From Opitutia bacterium (GTDB taxonomy: Bacteria > Verrucomicrobiota > Verrucomicrobiia > Opitutales > Coraliomargaritaceae), in assembly GCA_003503355.1 (NCBI GenBank), contig DOCS01000178.1, positions 1 through 7,085 of the forward strand: a stretch of 7,085 nt of DNA, given 5' to 3'. This document shows, one piece after another, positions 1-6,800 of the stretch. Positions within the stretch are counted from its first letter, which is position 1; every line of letters starts with the position of its first letter. The translations under genes and the position numbers were made by a program. The notes below the pieces were generated by a model. That model was not told the origin of the DNA and ran no database searches. It saw only the letters and a program-made list of their open reading frames with translations.

Positions 1-216
1 AACCAGACAGACTCCGAAGCCGCGCGCCTGCTCGCCACCGCCGGCAACCTGTTCAAAGCCTACACACTGCCAAATTGCTCCTGCGAAGGGCTAGCCCAAC
101 ACCTGCACGGCATCTTCGACACCATGGTACGTGAACACACCAAAGGACGCGCCTGGATCACGGAGACCGAAATTTTGGAAGACTCCAAAAACAGCGCCGC
201 CTACCGCCCCGCATAA
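1..216 (+). CDS. queD: 6-carboxytetrahydropterin synthase QueD, C-terminal part (5'-truncated by window edge)
   Basis: The frame is open from base 1 to a TAA at 214-216 and gives the last 71 residues of a protein. The segment [11 protein letters not shown] (residues 25-35) sits where QueD/PTPS proteins have their 'PTxE' segment, whose glutamate (here E29) binds the pterin. It is followed by [18 protein letters not shown] (52-69), which matches the family's final strand with its 'ET' pair and closing 'xxY'. The zinc-binding histidines and catalytic cysteine of the family would lie upstream, outside the window. QueD converts dihydroneopterin triphosphate to 6-carboxy-5,6,7,8-tetrahydropterin, the substrate of QueE, in the cytoplasm. 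The queE gene begins 42 bp downstream on the same strand, which strongly supports QueD over a folate- or biopterin-related PTPS homologue. The cysteines flanking S27, replacing the usual Pro-Thr, are a visible deviation from the textbook motif. The identification rests on a short C-terminal fragment plus context. Confidence 0.78.
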   Translation, partial: NQTDSEAARLLATAGNLFKAYTLPNCSCEGLAQHLHGIFDTMVREHTKGRAWITETEILEDSKNSAAYRPA

Positions 217-258
217 GGGCCGACACCACGCAGCCCTGCACAACCATTCACTCCTCAC

Positions 259-948
259 ATGAAACTCCCGATCCACGAACAGTTCTACACTTTCCAAGGC
301 GAAGGCGTGCACTCCGGGCGGGCTGCCTACTTCATCCGCACCTTCGGCTGCCCGGTACATTGCCCGTGGTGCGACTCCGCGGGCACCTGGCATCCAGACT
401 ACATTCCAAAACACATCACACGCCTAGAGCCCAAGGCGCTTGCCCAGCAGGTGACCCAAACTAGGGCCGAATTTACCGTCATCACCGGCGGCGAACCGGC
501 GATTCACGACCTCAACGCGTTAACCGATGCATTGCATGCTGCCGGCCAACCGACACACCTCGAAACCAGCGGGGCGTTTCCCATCCGCGGTACATTCGAC
601 TGGATTACCCTCAGCCCCAAACGCTGGAAGCTACCACTCGCCGAGAATGTGGCCCGCGCCAATGAGTTCAAAATCATCGTCGACCGCCCCGAGGCGATCG
701 GCGAATACGTCAGTGCACTCACCGAACTCGGCGCTGACCTAAACGGGCAGGACTGCATTTGGCTGCACCCCGAGTGGTCACAGCACAACAATCCCGAAGT
801 GCTCGATGCCATCACCGACTGGATCAAAACACACGGTAGCCCCTACCGCGCCGGCTGGCAACTACACAAAAATTACGCTGCGGATTTAATGGACCAGCGC
901 AGTGCCCCCGGCGTCCCCCTCGGCGGCGACCCCGACAGGGGATTTTAA
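259..948 (+). CDS. queE: 7-carboxy-7-deazaguanine synthase QueE (radical SAM)
   Basis: This 229-residue protein is a short radical SAM enzyme of the usual QueE size. QueE rearranges 6-carboxytetrahydropterin to 7-carboxy-7-deazaguanine using SAM, a [4Fe-4S] cluster and Mg2+. Residues 10-16 (YTFQGEG) are the family's N-terminal substrate-contact segment. C31, C35 and C38 form the CxxxCxxC cluster motif, followed by the typical W37-C-D39. TGGEP at 76-80 is the SAM-binding GGE motif. ETSG (102-105) and the LSPK segment (118-121) are further QueE hallmarks. [10 protein letters not shown] near residue 200 and the '[10 protein letters not shown]' tail resemble the C-terminus of longer-tailed QueE proteins. 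ATG at 259 is chosen because the family begins a few residues before the QGEG segment. No Shine-Dalgarno motif lies upstream. It lies 42 bp after queD and is probably co-transcribed with it. Confidence 0.95.
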   Translation: MKLPIHEQFYTFQGEGVHSGRAAYFIRTFGCPVHCPWCDSAGTWHPDYIPKHITRLEPKALAQQVTQTRAEFTVITGGEPAIHDLNALTDALHAAGQPTHLETSGAFPIRGTFDWITLSPKRWKLPLAENVARANEFKIIVDRPEAIGEYVSALTELGADLNGQDCIWLHPEWSQHNNPEVLDAITDWIKTHGSPYRAGWQLHKNYAADLMDQRSAPGVPLGGDPDRGF

Positions 949-1111
949 TTGGCAGGGCAAAATGCCCCCCACCCACGCGATCGCACCGCGCCCCTCGGCC
1001 CCGAACCTGAGCGGCCACTCCAGAACGAACCAGACGCCTGCCCACCGCCAACCTTCGAAAAAGTAAACTTCCCACTTTCCTCTTTCGGTTTCGGTCTCTA
1101 AAAGCCACTGC
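949..1111. other. queE-queA intergenic region, no gene seen
   Basis: This 163-bp gap has no plausible coding region. The reading frames that cross it on the minus strand are low-complexity, Arg/Gly-rich shadows. It contains a small perfect hairpin, GGGCA-aaa-TGCCC (955-967), directly after another one that overlaps the end of queE (CCCC-gaca-GGGG, 930-941, followed by ATTTTAATT). A C-rich stretch follows at about 964-1010. Just before queA lies a pyrimidine-rich tract at about 1070-1098 with a TTTCGGTTTCGGT direct repeat. I see no clear -35/-10 pair. The gap is long enough that queA may have its own promoter instead of being a simple extension of a queDE transcript. Confidence 0.5.
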
Positions 1112-2200
1112 ATGGACAGCGCCTTATTTGACTACCACCTGCCGATGGACCGCATCGCACAAGAGCCCGCCGCACAGCGTGACGCCTCTCGCCTGATGGT
1201 CGTGGACCGTACAACACGCCAGGTCACCCACACCACATTCGCCAACATCGGCGACTACCTGCCGGATAACGCGCGCTTTTTCCGCAACAACGCAGCGGTC
1301 CTGAAAGCCCGACTTTTCGGCCAGCGTCCCACCGGCGGCAAAGTCGAATGCCTGCTCCTGCAACCCGCCGAAGACGCGGTGACTTGGTGGTGTTTACTGC
1401 GCCCAGGCAAAAAAACGCTGCAAGGAGGCACCTTCGGGATTAAAGGCGAATATAGCGCCGAAGTCCTTAACGCAGGCGAAAACGGCAACTATCGTGTGCG
1501 CTTCCACCCCGTCCGCGACGAATCAGTCACCGATTTGTCCGAGCGCCTCGGCATCATGCCACTGCCGCCTTATATTGAGCGCGAGGCTGACGATCCGCGT
1601 CGCGCTGCCGACAACGAACGCTACCAAACGGTTTACGCCGACTACGAAAAACGTGTAGCGGTGGCCGCGCCCACCGCCGGACTCCACTTCACACCCGGCC
1701 TCATCGGCGATCTAGAGGCCGGCGGCGCTCAGTTCCACGACCTCACTCTGCAAGTCGGCATCGGCACCTTCCATCCGATCCAAGTGGACAACATCCTCGA
1801 CCACAATATCCACCACGAGTGGTATGAAATTCCAGCAAGCGCCTACGCCGCACTGCAGCAAACAGCCCCCGGCCCTCGCGTTGCAGTCGGCACCACCTCG
1901 GTGCGCTCGATCGAAGACGCGATGCGGCGGGTCAAGACTGCACCAGACAGCTGCCTGACTCCCGCTAGATCGGTTCAAGCGGAAGCCGACATTTTTATCT
2001 ACCCCCCCGCTCAGTTTGAGGCGGTGGATGCGTTGATCACCAATTTCCATCTCCCGAAATCCACCCTGCTCTGCCTAGTCTCGGCATTTTTGAGCCCTGG
2101 CAATGATGCGGGCATTGATTGGCTGATGGAACTTTACGCCGAAGCCATTGCGCATAACTATAATTTTTATAGCTATGGCGACGCCATGCTCATTCTTTAG
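1112..2200 (+). CDS. queA: S-adenosylmethionine:tRNA ribosyltransferase-isomerase QueA
   Basis: This 362-residue protein aligns by eye along the whole QueA family, which is usually about 340-360 residues. QueA transfers and isomerises the ribosyl group of SAM onto preQ1 at the wobble position of tRNAs with GUN anticodons, giving epoxyqueuosine. Visible hallmarks are FDYHLP (6-11), RDASRL (23-28), GGKVECLLL (75-83), LLRPGKK (95-101), MPLPPYI (149-155), YQTVYA (171-176), AAPTAGLHF (185-193), VGIGTFHP (215-222), GTTSVRSIE (260-268), TNFHLPKSTLL (310-320) and the C-terminal YSYGDAM (353-359). The usual 'NDTRVIPARL' segment is here RNNAAVLKARL (58-68), a variant I associate with Verrucomicrobiota. 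ATG 1112 places FDYHLP at the standard distance from the N-terminus. There is no Shine-Dalgarno motif. The gene lies 163 bp after queE on the same strand, so the late tRNA step sits beside two precursor steps. No truncation or frameshift is seen. Confidence 0.97.
   Translation: MDSALFDYHLPMDRIAQEPAAQRDASRLMVVDRTTRQVTHTTFANIGDYLPDNARFFRNNAAVLKARLFGQRPTGGKVECLLLQPAEDAVTWWCLLRPGKKTLQGGTFGIKGEYSAEVLNAGENGNYRVRFHPVRDESVTDLSERLGIMPLPPYIEREADDPRRAADNERYQTVYADYEKRVAVAAPTAGLHFTPGLIGDLEAGGAQFHDLTLQVGIGTFHPIQVDNILDHNIHHEWYEIPASAYAALQQTAPGPRVAVGTTSVRSIEDAMRRVKTAPDSCLTPARSVQAEADIFIYPPAQFEAVDALITNFHLPKSTLLCLVSAFLSPGNDAGIDWLMELYAEAIAHNYNFYSYGDAMLIL
2133..2164 (+). promoter_or_regulatory. Possible sigma-70-type promoter for the sigma/anti-sigma pair, inside queA 3' end
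   Basis: A perfect TATAAT lies at 2159-2164, about 90 bp before the sigma factor start. The best upstream hexamer is TTTACG (2133-2138) with a 20-bp spacer, longer than the preferred 16-18 bp. The TATAAT overlaps codons for the conserved QueA C-terminus (HNYNFYSYGDA), so it may simply reflect coding constraint. No stronger promoter is visible in the 54-bp gap between queA and the sigma factor gene. A -35-like GGAATAA occurs at 2228-2234, but I find no partner element for an ECF promoter. Confidence 0.2.
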
Positions 2201-2238
2201 CCACGTTCGACCGATTCATTTTTCTCGGAATAAGCCTC

Positions 2239-2251
2239 AGCAGCTACTGCT
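2239..2251 (+). other. Short hairpin immediately upstream of the sigma factor start codon
   Basis: AGCAG-cta-CTGCT is a perfect 5-bp stem with a 3-nt loop, ending 3 bp before the ATG at 2255. It occupies the position where a ribosome binding site would normally be, and no purine-rich Shine-Dalgarno sequence is present there. It could affect translation initiation, but a 5-bp inverted repeat also arises readily by chance. It has no T-tract and is not a convincing terminator for queA. Confidence 0.2.
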
Positions 2252-2254
2252 CAC

Positions 2255-2779
2255 ATGACCACAGAACCAGATTTGACCTTCGAAGACATTGTGAGTGCTT
2301 ATTATCAGCCGCTCTATCGTTTCGGCTACAGTCTAGCTAAAAACGAGCACGAGGCGGGCGACCTTGCCCAGCAGACTTTTTTCATTTACGCGGAAAAGGG
2401 CGATGCGTTGCGTGACAAATCAAAGGTTAAATCCTGGCTGTTCACCACCCTGTATCGCGAATTCCTCCGTCGTCGCCGCAAAGACGCGCGCATGGACAGC
2501 TACCAGCCTGAGCTGCTCGAGAACACCGGCGGCTCCGTCGAGCCCCACATCCGCCGTAGCATGGATGGTAATCTGGCCGTCGAGGCGCTTGAAGAAGTCG
2601 ACGCCGTCTACCGCGAACCGCTCAACCTATTTTACCTCAAAGACCTCTCCTACAAAGAAATCGCGACCATTCTGGATGTGCCGATCGGCACCATCATGTC
2701 ACGTCTCTCCCGCGGCAAAGCGCAGCTCCGCGAGATCTTCAAACGTAAAGAGACCGAAACCTCGGACAACACCCTTTAG
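2255..2779 (+). CDS. ECF-type RNA polymerase sigma factor (sigma-70 family)
   Basis: This 174-residue protein has the two-domain layout of extracytoplasmic-function sigma factors. Region 2 spans roughly residues 13-78. It includes the core-binding DLAQQTFFIYA (36-46) and a promoter-melting/-10 recognition helix ending in a basic run, WLFTTLYREFLRRRRK (61-76). A linker (80-108) leads to region 4 (about 111-163), where LSYKEIATILDVPIGTIMSR (131-150) is the helix-turn-helix reading the -35 element. It lacks regions 1.1 and 3, as expected for the class. ATG 2255 gives a normal N-terminus before region 2, with no Shine-Dalgarno sequence. The stop codon is followed after only 3 bp by the next gene, a membrane protein, which is the classic arrangement of an ECF factor with its anti-sigma partner. 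The target regulon cannot be read from the window. The protein is not assigned to a numbered ECF group, and a symbol such as rpoE would overstate the evidence. Confidence 0.92.
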   Translation: MTTEPDLTFEDIVSAYYQPLYRFGYSLAKNEHEAGDLAQQTFFIYAEKGDALRDKSKVKSWLFTTLYREFLRRRRKDARMDSYQPELLENTGGSVEPHIRRSMDGNLAVEALEEVDAVYREPLNLFYLKDLSYKEIATILDVPIGTIMSRLSRGKAQLREIFKRKETETSDNTL

Positions 2780-2782
2780 ACC

Positions 2783-3667
2783 ATGGACCGCGAAGAAGCT
2801 AAACACATTCTCCAGCTCTGCCGTCCCGGCAACGACGAGGACCGCAACGATCCGCTCATCGCAGAAGCCCTGAGGCTGCTAAAAACGGATACCGAACTGC
2901 TCGCGTGGTTTGAGGCGCAACAAGCATTCGATGCTCAGATCAGCGATGCGCTCAGTCACATCGAGCCCCCCGCGGACCTCAAAGCATCCATCCTCGTAGG
3001 TATGCGCGCCCATGCGGCTCAATCCGAATCACAGATCGGCAGTCAGGTCGCTAACGACGCGCCGAGCGCACACAACAGCATTCCGTTTCCAAGCCCAGCG
3101 GGCCACACAGCCCACCGACCTTGGTTCAAACCATGGATGGGTATGGCAGCCGCAATTGCGGTCACCTTTGCGATCCTCAGCCGCCCGATCCCCGACGAAC
3201 CGCCCCAACTCGCGACCAACCAGAGAATGGCGACTGCCAGCGTGCCCAACCAGAGAATGACCACAGCCAGCGTGCCCAACGTCATCGAATTTCTGGCTAA
3301 CGAAATCAGTGCGTTCAAGGGCTCGAAATTCGACAAGCGTGACGACGAGCTCGGCGAACTGCGCAGCCACTTACTTCGCACCGGGATGCCGAGCCCGCAG
3401 ACCATTCCAGCGCAGCTCGACACAATGCCGACGATGGGGTGCGTCACCTTTGACTACAACGGCACCAAACTGAGCATGATCTGCTTCAAGAACGGCCAAG
3501 TGTACCATCTAATTACGGCCGACAAAGCCAACTTCCCCGCGCACTGCTCACAACGTCCGCAAAGTTTCGCATGCAACCAGCAGGCCTTCAAGCTTTGGAC
3601 CGAAGGTGATCAGGTACTCATTTTATGCACCGAAGGCACGCTTGAAGACATTGCGGGCTGCAAGTAA
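2783..3667 (+). CDS. Single-pass membrane protein, probable anti-sigma factor of the upstream ECF sigma
   Basis: This 294-residue protein probably holds the upstream sigma factor at the membrane. The role is inferred from gene order (3-bp gap, no Shine-Dalgarno sequence) and topology. Residues 1-75 are an acidic, helical cytoplasmic region of the kind seen in Verrucomicrobiota sigma partners (REEAKHILQLCRPG at 3-16; WFEAQQAFDAQISDAL at 42-57; PADLKASIL at 63-71). A low-complexity linker leads to one hydrophobic segment, WMGMAAAIAVTFAIL (118-132), flanked by lysine and arginine. After a proline-rich stretch and a duplicated decapeptide (146-165), the outer domain (about 167-294) contains six cysteines (C220, C234, C255, C264, C282, C293), suggesting disulfides or redox or metal sensing. 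The canonical HxxxCxxC zinc anti-sigma motif is absent, so this is not a standard ZAS protein. The start is supported by the close coupling to the sigma stop codon. Which signal it senses is unknown. Confidence 0.72.
   Translation: MDREEAKHILQLCRPGNDEDRNDPLIAEALRLLKTDTELLAWFEAQQAFDAQISDALSHIEPPADLKASILVGMRAHAAQSESQIGSQVANDAPSAHNSIPFPSPAGHTAHRPWFKPWMGMAAAIAVTFAILSRPIPDEPPQLATNQRMATASVPNQRMTTASVPNVIEFLANEISAFKGSKFDKRDDELGELRSHLLRTGMPSPQTIPAQLDTMPTMGCVTFDYNGTKLSMICFKNGQVYHLITADKANFPAHCSQRPQSFACNQQAFKLWTEGDQVLILCTEGTLEDIAGCK
3218..3277 (+). repeat. 30-bp in-frame tandem duplication in the anti-sigma candidate
   Basis: Two adjacent 30-bp units (3218-3247 and 3248-3277) differ at only 3 positions. 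They encode NQRMATASVP and NQRMTTASVP. The next codon (3278-3280) is again AAC for what would be the first base triplet of a third copy, although it is followed by V-I-E rather than a full unit. The repeat lies just after the membrane segment in the presumed periplasmic linker. It probably arose by a recent duplication and lengthens the spacer without breaking the frame. Confidence 0.9.
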
Positions 3668-3836
3668 ATCAAAATGAATTCGACTGAGCCAAGAAAAGCC
3701 TCCGCCATTGCGTTGGGCTGCTGCTTGCGGCAAAGAAAAACGAACCTGCTGACTACAACAGTGCAGTGATTCCTCCCGCCACAGAGCACAGCTAAACGAT
3801 GCTTAGCAGACGCTGCGCTTCCCGTACGTCCATCTA
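3668..3836. other. Convergent intergenic region, no gene or clear terminator
   Basis: The 169 bp between the anti-sigma candidate (+) and the large surface protein (-) show no convincing gene. A 31-codon frame (3674-3769) exists but has no supporting features. The only tidy inverted repeat is GCTAA-acgatgc-TTAGC (3791-3807), a 5-bp AT-rich stem with no adjacent T-run, so it is a poor intrinsic terminator for either gene. The minus-strand gene ends with two successive TAG codons (3837-3839, then 3834-3836). Transcripts from both sides may therefore overlap or end by Rho. Confidence 0.5.
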
Positions 3837-6800
3837 CTATTCTTTTTCGATCAGAAGACGCATAAAACGTGCACCTGCTCCGAAAGGAACATAATCACGC
3901 ACTGTGACCGTTGCCGTGTAATTGTGGTCCACAACACTGACGACCGGCATATAGCCTTGGCCATCAAGAGCGGGGCTTTGCAAAGTGATCAGACTGCCAG
4001 AACCGGGAGTCGGATCGGTCAATGCCTGCGCACCATAATATCCCGCAAACGAAGTACCGCGGGAATCAAGGTATGGCGACTCCATCACAATGAGGTCCTC
4101 CCATATAACCATATCATCAGAAGCCTGCACCGTATATTTCAAATCCTCGGCACCCCGCACAATCGGAAACGTTAGACGTTGGTACTCAATGCCAGCGACA
4201 AACACCGTGCCCATTCGCTCAAGTACTGCTCCCTTGACAGCATCATCTTCTAAACGAGTAGTCGTACTAAAAGGCAAATTCAGGGCGTAGTAGAATAGGC
4301 CCTCGATATCTCCGCTCCCAGGATACGTTACACTTGGATCCGCATCCGGCAGATCGGCAAGTAAGACCCCAGACAAGTCACCACTTGTCACAAGAAGCTC
4401 CTCGTTGAAAGCACGCCACTCGTCAAAGGTCGTCAAAGTACTTTCACCTGCGACGAAAGGCTGAGTCGTGTCATATGGAAAGGCTGCGATTTTAAAGCGA
4501 GCACCACTAAAGAGCTCGATCGAGAGATTGCTCGACTGCTCAATCACTTGATCACGAACGATCACCAAAAAGAAAGTATATCCCTCCAACTTCTCTAGCT
4601 TCGAGATCACATCTACACTTTCATCCTCTTGTAGACTATCGGTTTCTCCAAGCGCTTCGAGAAGCACACCTGCTCTAGGTAGTGCGAGTGTGGTCTTATA
4701 CTCAAGTGTCGATTCACTGATATCATCACGCGACAGGACACCAGGCAGGTATTCTGACTCCGTGATCGACGCGAGATCTATGACTTTCCCCGCAGCAGAT
4801 AGATCCGAGAAATCTGCCCCTTCATCAAATCTCCATAACTCAATCCGCTGCGTGTACGACTGAAGGCCACTGATATCCCCCAAGCCGATATTGATAAGCG
4901 ACCATTCGAAATAGAGCGCCTCCTTCGGATAATATACTTTCACTCCGGGAGCGGCACCCATCTCAAACACCAGTCGTGGGAGATGCAGAATCTCGACATC
5001 CTGCCCCCGTGACTCAAAATTATTATTTGAGAGCAATTCGCCGGAGCTTGGAAGAAGGGGGTCTTCAATTTCGGCAAAGTCCGGATCCAGCGAGCTCACA
5101 CGCACAAGCAGATAGTACTTTTTCGCATCAATACTAACAGGTAGGTCGATATTACCACTAAACACCAGACGAGCGCCACTTTCGAGTACTTCGGTGACTC
5201 CCAAATGCCCGACGACCTCATCAGCAAAGTCAAAGACAATGTCCTCCGAGAGTCGGACTTCCAAGTCCAAGTCGCCGTAAGCCGCTCCACTTACAGCACC
5301 ACCACGATTTGCCACAATTACAGTCAGTGGAAATTGATCGCGCTCCAGTGCATATTGCTGGATTCCTGTCTGAGGGTCGGCTGACCCGTTATAATCGACA
5401 GATAGAATGGCGAGGTCGGGAGCATCGGCGGAATAGGCATCCAGATCGATCACATCCACATAGGCCATGTCTGCAAATCCCTGCTCTTCGCCATTTTTCA
5501 CGAAGACCCATGCGACGACTTGCGTGCCCGAAGGAATCAAGATGGCTTCCTCGACCCAACCAGAGTCGCCGGACATACGCATACGGTCTCCAGCATTCGC
5601 GCCAAATTCGCGCTCCTGCGCGACTCCGTTGATACGTAGCTCCATATAGTTCACATTGCTCAAACTATTCGTACGCCACTTGAAGTTCATCAATTTAGGA
5701 CCATCAATAATTGCTTCGAAACCGGCACTTTCACCAATACGAATGTCCGGAGCGGATACTGCATCCACATTATCGAAAGCGATGTCATCCGGATCCCCCA
5801 CCATCGCACTGACAGGGAACCAGCGGCCATCGCCAATCAGCGACCAATCATTTGTAGGATTATCAACCGCATCTGCAAAGCTGACTAAAGGATCGACGGA
5901 TATAACGGGCAAATCAGTGAAAACCAGATTATTGGCCTCACTATCTTCCGGAATATTCCGTGAATACTCCAACCAGACCCCTACATAGTAGGCTTCCGCC
6001 TCACTAATCGAATTGGGAATAACCAACGTTAGGTCGTTCAACTCGAGTGGAATAAATCCATCGAAGAGTACTACATCTTCGAAATTACCCTGATTCCAAT
6101 CCAGATTTGCAGCGACTCCACGAGCCTTCGTTAAACGTATCTGACCTCTGACATTAGCATAAGCGCCTTCACCCAAGTTTTCAGCAGTAAATGAAAGGTC
6201 GAAGGAATCACCCGGTGAAAGCACTCCGTCAACAGGCCCGTTTATCTCGACAAAATCCGCAGAGTTGATCGAAAACGCAGGCGAACCCGTAACGGAAAAG
6301 TCCGGAGCTTGCGCATTGAAATCGTCAACCCAACCGGCGTCCTGACCGCCGCGTTCACCATCACCATTCTCAGTATAAGACCAACGCAGGGTATAGTTCC
6401 CAGGCTCTTCAATGACGTATTGATAGGCCGTCCAATCGACTTCTCCCGAAATCTTGGCAATTCGGGCAAATGGACCTGAGCTACCTTCGCGTATACTAAA
6501 CTCAAGAATATCTTCGACTATGCCCGCCTCAGTCACATCCAACTGCGAGGATACTTTCCATTTGAAGGAGACAAAACGGGGCTCTGCACCAACATCAATG
6601 ACCTTAAGAGTTTCCATGAATGAAACAGCCCCCGACGCAACGGGCCCTGACCGCGCAGCAGCACGAAGTGAACTATCGACGGCAAATTCCGCGGTTTGAC
6701 CAAACCAAGGACTGCTGGGGCTACCGTTATTTTCATTCGCCGGAATAAATCCGTCCGTCCAAGTTTGAGCGACTAGATCGCCTGCAAGCGTCTCCGTAAG

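Noticed and set aside
217..258. preQ1 riboswitch before queE
   Set aside because: The gap is only 42 bp and shows no pseudoknot-like arrangement. If one exists, it would be expected upstream of queD, outside the window.
977..984. GCGATCGC palindrome (HIP1-like octamer)
   Set aside because: I noticed only one copy in a G+C-rich stretch, so there is no sign of an enriched or functional element.
824..1113. Two overlapping minus-strand reading frames across the queE-queA gap
   Set aside because: They are Arg/Gly-rich translations of a C-rich region, overlap the end of queE, have no motif and are typical antisense shadows.
3674..3769. 31-codon frame on the + strand just after the anti-sigma candidate
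   Set aside because: It has no ribosome binding site, no recognisable motif and no signal or membrane segment, and it lies in a gap where short frames occur by chance.
3791..3807. GCTAA/TTAGC inverted repeat as a bidirectional terminator
   Set aside because: The stem is only 5 bp and AT-rich, with a 7-nt loop and no flanking T-run on either strand.
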